6,258 nt of DNA from Deltaproteobacteria bacterium (GTDB lineage Bacteria > Myxococcota_A > Polyangia > Polyangiales > Houyiibacteriaceae), in the NCBI GenBank assembly GCA_019309605.1, contig JAFDFW010000126.1, positions 1 to 6,258 on the forward strand, given 5' to 3'. The notes under the pieces were generated by a model. That model was not told where the DNA came from and did not search any database. It was given only the letters and a program-made list of their open reading frames with translations. Each line of letters opens with the position of its first letter. Position 1 is the stretch's first letter. Made by a program: the position numbers and the translations under genes. Shown here piece after piece: positions 1-4,778 of the stretch.

Positions 1-2
1 GC

Positions 3-560
3 CAGATCAACGTCAACTACATCTGCCCACGCTGGGACGTAGGGCAATTCGATCCCGACTACGAAGCCGAGCCGGACCCTGCAAACGGCACGATCAAGCT
101 GACGATGACACTTGACGGTGCAGGGATCGGCCGCGTCGTCTGGGGCACTGCCGACAACTGTCAGTACCTCGTGCCCATCGAGGGCGGCAATTGCGAAGCT
201 GCTGGATTTTGCAAAGCTTCGTACGACGGAGGCGTCGCACTCGACTTCGGCGACCCCGTGTCGCCCGGTGAAGACATCACAAAGCTGATCGTGACTTTTC
301 TCATGGAAGGAGACATCGGCTTTGAAGGAGACATCGGCTTTCCCGAAGTCACCTACCGCATCAACCAGAGCTTTCGTGTCACGCTAGAGAACACGGCCGC
401 GCTGGTGATCCTGGTGGACCTGGCGGATCCGGCGTTGTCCGAGACGTTCAACTACATCTTTGGGGAAACCGGTCAGGGCATCCGCGACGCCACCGGCTTT
501 CTCCTATGCAGCCTAGAGGAGAGGCAATGTTCCAGCGATTCAGGATCCTTCTCCTGGTAA
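3..560 (+). CDS. Unrecognised cysteine-containing protein, 3' part only
   Basis: This is the C-terminal 185 residues of a gene that begins before the window; the frame is open from position 3 to the TAA at 558-560. I do not recognise the family. The visible part has six cysteines (in contexts such as YICPRW, ADNCQY, GGNCEA and GFCKAS), many Gly and Asp residues, and alternating hydrophobic stretches that suggest beta structure. This would suit an exported, possibly disulfide-bonded protein, but the N terminus that would show a signal peptide is missing. It contains an exact 18-bp tandem duplication (EGDIGF twice). The last 34 bases overlap the next gene in a different frame, so the two are probably in one operon. 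A one-base shift near the end would instead stop the protein at TAG 514-516, just before the next gene's ribosome binding site, so the extreme C terminus is uncertain. Coding status is inferred from the long open frame, sensible composition and the well-placed downstream gene. Confidence 0.62.
   Translation, partial: QINVNYICPRWDVGQFDPDYEAEPDPANGTIKLTMTLDGAGIGRVVWGTADNCQYLVPIEGGNCEAAGFCKASYDGGVALDFGDPVSPGEDITKLIVTFLMEGDIGFEGDIGFPEVTYRINQSFRVTLENTAALVILVDLADPALSETFNYIFGETGQGIRDATGFLLCSLEERQCSSDSGSFSW
306..341 (+). repeat. Exact 18-bp tandem duplication, two copies
   Basis: The unit GAAGGAGACATCGGCTTT occurs at 306-323 and again, with no mismatch, at 324-341. It is in frame and encodes EGDIGF twice. 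Exact identity at all codon third positions indicates a recent slippage-type duplication or an assembly artefact rather than an old protein repeat. Confidence 0.95.
517..526 (+). promoter_or_regulatory. Shine-Dalgarno site that fixes the 527 start
   Basis: AGGAG at 517-521 lies five bases before ATG 527, inside the longer purine run 515-524. The same frame has an earlier ATG at 506, but that has no comparable site and would put seven extra residues before the signal peptide. The site lies within the coding sequence of the upstream gene, so translation of the two genes is probably linked. Confidence 0.8.
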
Positions 561-1375
561 CACTCCTTGCGGGCGTGACCTCGGCGGGAATGGGGCTCCA
601 TCCCAGCTCGGCCCGTGCCTATCACACCTACGAGGAGCGACTCCTCGACAGTACGGCCTACAGCCTGCAACGACGGCGGGTCCGCCTGGGCTTGATGCAA
701 CTGAGCTACGGGATCCTCGACCAGCTACAGGTCACGACCTACACCATGCCTTGGCTCCTCGGGATGATCTTTCAGACCGTCGCCCCGAACCTCGAGCTCA
801 AGTCGACCTTCTACGACCGCAAACGCCTAGCGCTGAGCGTTTCCGCCGGCTTCCTCACAGGCACCATCCTGCAGACCGACGATTCCAAAGTGCGGTATTT
901 CCTGATGCCGATTGCCCTCGCGGCGTCCGTGCGGATCAATTCCGACGTGAGTGTGCACCTCGGAACGAGGTTCACCGCCGTCACCGGGGGTGCCGATTCA
1001 CAACCCGACGGCAACCAAGTTGAAGGCGCACTGGCGATCGACTTCATGCAGCTCTGGGGGATGGCCGAATGGCGAATCTCTCGCGTCGTCGCGTTTACGT
1101 TCACCCTCCACTGGGTCCCCTATGTCAGCGACGCCATCGTCAATGGCAGTCTGGGTGGCGCTAACCCGACCGCCGACCTTCGGCTCGCGGTCGCTACGGA
1201 TGACTTGAAGAACGCCTTCGCCGTCGTCCCCGGCTTCGTGTTCTCTTGGGAGCGCGCCAACATCCGGCTTGGGGTCGGCTACAGCAGTTTCTTCGTCGAC
1301 GGCTTCTATCTCGTGATCCCCGGAGACGTGCTCAGCAACGTCTCCCCCGAGTTCGACGTTTTCGTTCGGTTCTAG
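527..1375 (+). CDS. Predicted outer-membrane beta-barrel protein
   Basis: The product has 282 residues. It starts with a classical signal peptide: FRILLLVTLLAG forms the hydrophobic core, and SSARA-Y gives an AxA cleavage site after residue 31. The mature part is built of short alternating polar and hydrophobic stretches with many aromatic residues and Gly turns (for example LALSVSAGFLTGTIL, VSVHLGTRFTAV, VAFTFTLHWV and ANIRLGVGYSSFFVDGF). It ends in FDVFVRF; a C-terminal Phe with alternating hydrophobics is the usual beta-signal read by the BAM machinery. This supports an outer-membrane barrel of roughly 8 to 12 strands, but I cannot name a family or a substrate. Its start overlaps the upstream unknown gene by 34 bases. 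The next gene follows after 53 bases and encodes a lipoprotein, so the neighbourhood looks devoted to the cell envelope. A periplasmic beta-rich protein is the main alternative. Confidence 0.82.
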   Translation: MFQRFRILLLVTLLAGVTSAGMGLHPSSARAYHTYEERLLDSTAYSLQRRRVRLGLMQLSYGILDQLQVTTYTMPWLLGMIFQTVAPNLELKSTFYDRKRLALSVSAGFLTGTILQTDDSKVRYFLMPIALAASVRINSDVSVHLGTRFTAVTGGADSQPDGNQVEGALAIDFMQLWGMAEWRISRVVAFTFTLHWVPYVSDAIVNGSLGGANPTADLRLAVATDDLKNAFAVVPGFVFSWERANIRLGVGYSSFFVDGFYLVIPGDVLSNVSPEFDVFVRF

Positions 1376-1428
1376 GAGGCGGGCCGGGATTGTGGGGCGG
1401 GCCGGGGGCCTGTGCTAGCCTCCGCGCC
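1376..1428 (+). promoter_or_regulatory. Candidate leaderless promoter with direct repeats before the lipoprotein gene
   Basis: The last bases before ATG 1429 read TGCTAGCCTCCGCGCC (1413-1428). TG at 1413-1414 plus TAGCCT at 1416-1421 resembles an extended -10 element; a start 7 to 8 bases downstream would fall on or next to the A of the ATG. No Shine-Dalgarno sequence is present. A -35 match at normal spacing is poor (TGGGGC, 1393-1398). An exact 11-bp direct repeat, GGCGGGCCGGG, sits at 1378-1388 and 1396-1406 with an 18-bp period and could be a regulator site or simply GC-rich sequence. The promoter call rests mainly on a near-identical motif in front of guaA. Confidence 0.45.
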
Positions 1429-2400
1429 ATGAAACGAACGGTCTCAGCATTCCTGATGATGGTGGTTTTGAGCGCTTGCGCCTCGTCCAAGTCCTCGACG
1501 AACGATGGCTCGACGATTGGCAAGGATGTCGACGTCGAGACGATGCGACCGACCGAAGCGGCCCAGGTCGTTCGCGAGTTCCAGGAGGCCTACGGCATTC
1601 CGCCGATACCTGCGCCCGACACTCCGGTTACCTCGATGGCTCAGGTGCTCGAGATCATCCGTGGCGATCGCGTACCGGAGTTTGAGGAAGCAAGACGCTT
1701 TGCATCGGGACGACAAGGCCCGGAGTCTCTCACGCTTCGCGCCTATCTCGATCTGTCCTACGCGGGTGCCCTCATGACAGCCGCGTGGATTCTCGACGAA
1801 GAGCGTAAGCAGGACCTCACCGAGCTTCGGCAACTGACGGCGGCCCGCCCGCTCGAAGCCAACGAAGGGGCCCAGCAAGATCAGGCCCGGGCCGCGAAGC
1901 TTCAGGCCAAGACCGCCGACCTCCGCAAGGTGGTCCGCGCATTGCGTGTCTTGTCGGAAGAGCCGCTTCGCTCGGGCTCGGACCTCGCCGAGCAAGCAAT
2001 CCGCCAGGATCCAACGGCGCAGCTAGCCTACCTCGCCAACGCCAACTACTTCCGCCTCCGCGGCCACTGGCTCGAGTTCGATCGCATGATGCGATACGCC
2101 GCAGAAGGCGAACAAGACCCGCCCGTCCGCAGCTATCTCCGCGCCATGGAAGCGTTCGAACGCTATGTTGACCCCGTCCGATGCGAGAAGCTCCTCAAGG
2201 AAACCCTCGCCAAGCGCCCAGACTTCGTCCGAGCCCAAGCCAACCTAGTCCTCGTCGATCAGGGTGTAGAGGCCAAGCACGCCGAGCTCCAGGCCCTCAA
2301 GGCCATGAGCCCCACACACCTAGTAGTCCGCCTAGCCGGCCCCATGATCGAACAAGAATTCAAAACCTCCGAAGAACTAAACACCGCCTTCGCCAATTAG
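1429..2400 (+). CDS. Predicted lipoprotein with TPR-like helical body
   Basis: The product has 323 residues. MKRTVSAFLMMVVLSAC is a lipoprotein signal peptide with lipobox LSAC and lipidated Cys17. It is followed by a Ser/Thr/Gly-rich linker to about residue 30, as expected for a membrane-anchored periplasmic protein. The rest is almost wholly helical: residues 128-172 are charged and could form a coiled coil, and residues 185-275 contain helix pairs such as DLAEQAIRQDPTAQLAYLAN and CEKLLKETLAKRPDFVRAQANL, which look like divergent tetratricopeptide repeats. Such proteins usually serve as protein-interaction scaffolds; no catalytic motif is visible and the partner is unknown. The open frame reaches back to 1246, but ATG 1429 is chosen because the signal peptide begins exactly there and the upstream part overlaps the barrel gene. 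It may be co-transcribed with the barrel gene or use the leaderless promoter. The final 25 or so codons are poor in G and use CTA several times. Its stop overlaps that of the convergent PEGA gene. Confidence 0.8.
   Translation: MKRTVSAFLMMVVLSACASSKSSTNDGSTIGKDVDVETMRPTEAAQVVREFQEAYGIPPIPAPDTPVTSMAQVLEIIRGDRVPEFEEARRFASGRQGPESLTLRAYLDLSYAGALMTAAWILDEERKQDLTELRQLTAARPLEANEGAQQDQARAAKLQAKTADLRKVVRALRVLSEEPLRSGSDLAEQAIRQDPTAQLAYLANANYFRLRGHWLEFDRMMRYAAEGEQDPPVRSYLRAMEAFERYVDPVRCEKLLKETLAKRPDFVRAQANLVLVDQGVEAKHAELQALKAMSPTHLVVRLAGPMIEQEFKTSEELNTAFAN
2397..2400. other. Overlapping convergent stop codons
   Basis: The four bases TTAG hold TAG (2398-2400) for the rightward lipoprotein gene and, on the other strand, TAA (2399-2397) for the leftward PEGA gene. 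There is no intergenic DNA and no visible stem plus T-run on either side, so each transcript must end inside the opposite gene or by Rho. Confidence 0.95.
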
Positions 2401-2699
2401 GGCGGGATCGGTCGCAGCTCTACGGTAACCGTGGTCTCCCCCGCCGGGAGGCTAAGCTCCATGTCGTGGGGGAAGTGGTCCTCGGCTTGCACCGTCATGA
2501 GGTGGACGCCTGGAGCGAGCGCTTTGGGCTCCGCGGCTAAGACCGTGGCGCGGCCGAAGTAGTGGCCGTCGATGTACACGGAGGCGTTTGGGGGGCTGGT
2601 GACGACCTTCAGGCGTGCGGGCTCGGCGGCTACCGTGCCCTTCTTTGCGCAGCCCAGGGCGACGAGCGCCAGGACAAGGGCGGCGGCTCTCACTCCCAT
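2397..2699 (-). CDS. Small PEGA-domain lipoprotein
   Basis: The product has 100 residues. The signal peptide ends in lipobox ALGC, with Cys17 the lipidation site. Residues 30-95 look like one PEGA domain: LKVVTSPPNASVYIDGHYFG carries the typical Pro-x-x-Ala-x-Val-Tyr-Ile-Asp-Gly strand-turn pattern, and APGVHLMTVQAEDH gives the following Pro-Gly-x-His-x-hydrophobic stretch. PEGA domains are small beta-sandwich modules found in surface and envelope proteins, often beside glycan-linked or kinase modules; here the domain stands alone on a lipid anchor. The ATG at 2699 lies ten bases inside the end of guaA (GuaA stops at 2690-2692), and a GTG at 2693 overlapping the guaA TGA is an alternative start that would still keep the lipobox. 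Neither start has a clear Shine-Dalgarno site, so translational coupling to guaA is likely. A functional link to purine synthesis is not implied. Confidence 0.85.
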   Translation of the reverse strand: MGVRAAALVLALVALGCAKKGTVAAEPARLKVVTSPPNASVYIDGHYFGRATVLAAEPKALAPGVHLMTVQAEDHFPHDMELSLPAGETTVTVELRPIPP

Positions 2700-4234
2700 T
2701 CGATCGTCGAAGGTGGCTTAGACGAGATGTCGTAGCAGACCCGATTGCAGCCGCGAACCTCGTTGATGATACGGGTCGAGATACGAGCCAACACCTCGTG
2801 CGGGATGCGCGACCAGTCCGCGGTCATGCCGTCTCGCGAGTCCACCGCCCGGACGGCGACCACGTAATCGTAAGTTCGCTCGTCGCCCATCACGCCGACG
2901 GTGCGCACCGGAAGGATCACGCAGAATGCCTGCCAGATCTTGTCATAGAGGTCCGAGGCTCGCAGCTCTTCCATGAAAATTGCGTCAGCCTCGCGGAGGA
3001 TTTCGAGCTTCTCCCGATCGATCGCGCCAGGGCAACGAACCGCGAGACCTGGGCCTGGAAATGGGTGACGCCAAAGGAGGTCGTGAGGCATTCCCATCGC
3101 TTCGCCGACCTCTCGAACCTCGTCCTTGAAGAGCAGCCGAAGCGGCTCGATCAGGTCCAGATGCAAGGTGTCGGGCAAACCGCCGACGTTGTGGTGACTC
3201 TTGATCACCGCGCTCGGCCCCTTGAATGACAGGCTCTCGATCACATCGGGGTACAGCGTCCCCTGCACGAGGTAACCCACATCCTCGAGCTTCTCGGCTT
3301 CCCGCTGGAACACGTCGATGAACACGCGGCCAATGATCTTTCGCTTCTGTTCCGGGTCGCTCACCCCGTGAAGCGCATCCAGGAACTCGTCCGCCGCGTC
3401 GACGTGAATGAGCTTGAGCCCGAAGTGGCTACCATAAGTGTGGACGACTGCTTCGGCTTCGTCTTTTCGAAGCAAGCCGTTGTCGACGAAGATGCAGGTG
3501 AGCCGGTCACCGATCGCCTTGGATACCAACATCGCCGCAACGGACGAATCCACGCCGCCGGACAAGCCACACACCGCAGCGCGCTCACCCACCTGACGGC
3601 GAATCGACTCCACGCTCTGCTCGACGAACGAGCCGGGCGTCCAATTGGCCGAACAGCCAGCCACCTCGAACAGGAACGCCCGAAGCATCTCGACGCCACG
3701 CGGGGTGTGAGCGACCTCGGGATGAAACTGCACCCCAAAGATGTTCCGATCGAGGTTCGCTACCGCCGCAAACGGGCTGTTGGAGGTTCGCGCGATCGTC
3801 TCGAAGCCGGGCGGCAGACTCTCCACGCGATCACCGTGACTCATCCACACGTCGACGTGCGTGCCCTCTTGAAAGCCATGAAGAAGCCCCTCTGGCTTGA
3901 GCACTTCGAGCCGCGCCGGACCATACTCCCGCTCATCCGCCTGCTCGACCTTGCCGCCGAGAAGATGGCTGGTGAGCTGCATCCCGTAACAGATGCCCAA
4001 GACCGGAACGCCAAGGTCAAACACCCCCGGATCGACACTCGGTGCTCCCTCGGAAAACACACTCGCCGGCCCGCCACTCAGAATGATCGCCCGAGGCGCG
4101 AGGTCCCTGACCTCCGCAAGCGAATAGGTACACGGCTGAATCTCGCAATAGACGTGCTGCTCGCGAATCCGTCGAGCGATGAGCTGGGTGTACTGCGACC
4201 CAAAGTCGAGAATCAAAACCCCATCAACGATCAT
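2690..4234 (-). CDS. guaA: GMP synthase (glutamine-hydrolysing)
   Basis: GuaA aminates XMP to GMP using ATP and ammonia released from glutamine, in the cytoplasm, as the last step of the guanine branch. The protein is complete at 514 residues, close to the usual 510-525. The N-terminal class I glutamine amidotransferase domain (about 5-192) opens with LILDFGSQYTQLIARR and has the catalytic triad: nucleophile Cys82 in GICYGMQ, then His171 and Glu173 in FHPE. The ATP-pyrophosphatase domain (about 200-390) has the P-loop SGGVDSS at 225-231. The C-terminal XMP-binding and dimerisation domain runs from HPFPGPGLAVR (390-400) to the canonical end TIEWE. The start is well fixed: an in-frame TAG lies only 12 bases upstream (4246-4244), there is no Shine-Dalgarno site, and a promoter-like motif ends at the ATG, so the mRNA may be leaderless. 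It lies downstream of guaB but 544 bp away, which argues for separate transcription. The PEGA lipoprotein gene overlaps its 3' end. Confidence 0.99.
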   Translation of the reverse strand: MIVDGVLILDFGSQYTQLIARRIREQHVYCEIQPCTYSLAEVRDLAPRAIILSGGPASVFSEGAPSVDPGVFDLGVPVLGICYGMQLTSHLLGGKVEQADEREYGPARLEVLKPEGLLHGFQEGTHVDVWMSHGDRVESLPPGFETIARTSNSPFAAVANLDRNIFGVQFHPEVAHTPRGVEMLRAFLFEVAGCSANWTPGSFVEQSVESIRRQVGERAAVCGLSGGVDSSVAAMLVSKAIGDRLTCIFVDNGLLRKDEAEAVVHTYGSHFGLKLIHVDAADEFLDALHGVSDPEQKRKIIGRVFIDVFQREAEKLEDVGYLVQGTLYPDVIESLSFKGPSAVIKSHHNVGGLPDTLHLDLIEPLRLLFKDEVREVGEAMGMPHDLLWRHPFPGPGLAVRCPGAIDREKLEILREADAIFMEELRASDLYDKIWQAFCVILPVRTVGVMGDERTYDYVVAVRAVDSRDGMTADWSRIPHEVLARISTRIINEVRGCNRVCYDISSKPPSTIEWE

Positions 4235-4269
4235 GGCGCGGGTCTAACATGAGCCCTTTGGTCGGTCGA
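4234..4269 (-). promoter_or_regulatory. Candidate guaA promoter, leaderless
   Basis: On the minus strand a -35-like TCGACC (4269-4264; four of six match TTGACA) is followed after exactly 17 bases by TAGACC (4246-4241), preceded by an extended TG at 4249-4248. Six bases, CGCGCC, separate the hexamer from ATG 4234, so transcription would begin at or next to the start codon. The TAG of the -10-like hexamer is also an in-frame stop, which rules out an earlier guaA start. The arrangement closely matches the motif before the lipoprotein gene at 1429. The -10 match to TATAAT is only partial. Confidence 0.55.
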
Positions 4270-4303
4270 GGGCGAGCCCACAACGAGCGTCAACTGAGTC
4301 ACC

Positions 4304-4420
4304 GGAGAACGGCTAGCGACGCACGTGCTCGCGATCGGGGCCCGCTCGGCCGTATCCTTACGTCGACACACGGCTAGCCTCCCGCCCAATCGCTGTGCCG
4401 CGCATCGCGAGCCGTTCTCC
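4304..4420 (-). repeat. 117-nt imperfect hairpin-forming inverted repeat
   Basis: Outer arms 4304-4325 and 4399-4420 pair at 19 of 22 positions; the outermost part, GGAGAACGGCT against AGCCGTTCTCC, is perfect. Inner stems continue at 4331-4339 with 4385-4393 (eight of nine) and 4348-4353 with 4370-4375, leaving a terminal loop of 16 bases. The outer and middle stems have four mismatches on the plus strand; three of them (4320/4404, 4323/4401 and 4336/4388) become G-U pairs on the minus strand, the guaB-guaA sense strand. One innermost pair (4348/4375) is G-U on plus instead. No T-run follows on either side, so it is not an ordinary terminator. It lies upstream of the guaA promoter candidate, so if expressed it would be part of guaB read-through RNA or a separate RNA. 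A small palindromic mobile element is an alternative. Confidence 0.6.
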
Positions 4421-4455
4421 TGTGTAGAAGTCGAGGTGCAGGGGGCACGCCGCGA

Positions 4456-4467
4456 CAAGTCGACTTG
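4456..4467. repeat. 12-bp perfect palindrome
   Basis: CAAGTCGACTTG is perfectly self-complementary and lies in the non-coding gap. It could be an operator for a dimeric regulator, but a single chance occurrence is quite possible. No promoter is seen next to it. Confidence 0.4.
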
Positions 4468-4496
4468 GGAGACAAAGGGACCTGTTTCTCGTCTTC

Positions 4497-4608
4497 GTCC
4501 TTCTGGGAAGAATAGACATATGGAGGGACACGGCCCGACACGGTACTGGCTACATAGGGCTCAGTCCTGTTCTTGGGTCGACGTATGGAGGGGCGCGGCG
4601 GAACGCGA
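4497..4608 (+). repeat. Two degenerate direct repeats
   Basis: Segment 4515-4543 matches 4580-4608 at 21 of 29 ungapped positions, including TATGGAGGG in both, with several A/G differences. With small gaps the similarity reaches back to GTCC at 4497 and 4564, giving repeats of about 45 bases at a spacing of about 65. The second copy runs into the left arm of the long inverted repeat (4587-4624), so three related segments occur here: two direct and one inverted. Within the first copy, GACACGG occurs twice exactly (4527-4533 and 4537-4543), ten bases apart. Confidence 0.6.
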
Positions 4609-4778
4609 TGCGAGGTTTCGGCGGCGTGTGAGTGCCAAACGCCAAGACAGCAACCACCGGCGATTGGCGCGAGCTCCGAGGGGCGGGTTGCGTGGCCTAC
4701 GCCCCCAGTCCTTCCGGCCACCTTTGCAAGCCGCCCCGTCCGTTGAAACCTCGTGTCGCGTTCCGCCGTGCCCCGTCC
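4587..4778 (+). repeat. Long inverted repeat abutting the guaB stop
   Basis: Left arm 4587-4624 pairs with right arm 4740-4778, with one bulged base (G4775). In the 35-position ungapped core (4590-4624 against 4740-4774), 30 pairs are Watson-Crick and the other five (4595/4769, 4609/4755, 4610/4754, 4620/4744 and 4621/4743) are all G-U on the plus strand. The 115-base interior can form CGCCAA/TTGGCG (4640-4645 with 4664-4669) and GGGGCG/CGCCCC (4680-4685 with 4700-4705), the latter competing with GTGGCC/GGCCAC (4692-4697 with 4716-4721). The right arm begins at the base next to the guaB TAA. It could be a plus-strand structured RNA, a transposase-less miniature element with long terminal repeats, or a 3' stem of the guaB mRNA. 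No T-run supports a standard terminator. Confidence 0.75.

Larger units (their letters stand above)
4235..4778. other. 544-bp non-coding gap between guaB and guaA
   Basis: Open frames here (for example 4325-4786 on plus and 4374-4721 on minus) are rich in Arg, Pro and Ser with no recognisable domain, and I treat them as chance. The gap holds the guaA promoter candidate (4234-4269), a 117-nt imperfect hairpin (4304-4420), a 12-bp palindrome (4456-4467), a degenerate direct repeat (4497-4543 and 4564-4608), a short 10-bp-period repeat (4527-4543) and a long inverted repeat ending at the guaB stop (4587-4778). The density of repeats is unusual for a spacer between two purine genes and suggests a former insertion of mobile or repetitive elements, or structured RNA. 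No transposase remnant was recognised. Confidence 0.7.

Noticed and set aside
1246..1428. Upstream extension of the lipoprotein frame to ATG 1246
   Set aside because: The extension overlaps the barrel gene, is Arg-rich, and would bury a well-formed lipoprotein signal peptide inside the protein.
3368..4252. Long plus-strand open frame (294 codons) opposite guaA
   Set aside because: It lies wholly antisense to a certain gene, is rich in Arg and His, and shows no domain; GC-rich coding DNA routinely leaves such open antisense frames.
4304..4420. Intrinsic terminator for guaB or a plus-strand gene
   Set aside because: The stem is long, but no T-run follows on either strand and the outer arms are followed by mixed sequence.
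4235..4500. Purine-type riboswitch controlling guaA
   Set aside because: I could not find the conserved three-way junction and loop-loop features of known purine aptamers, and the promoter candidate lies downstream of the folded segment.
4497..4608. CRISPR-like repeats
   Set aside because: There are only two degenerate copies with unequal flanks, no regular spacer pattern and no cas gene.
4374..4721. Minus-strand open frame of 115 codons in the same gap
   Set aside because: Its sequence lies mostly in repeat DNA, has no domain and no ribosome binding site, and has the composition of translated non-coding DNA.
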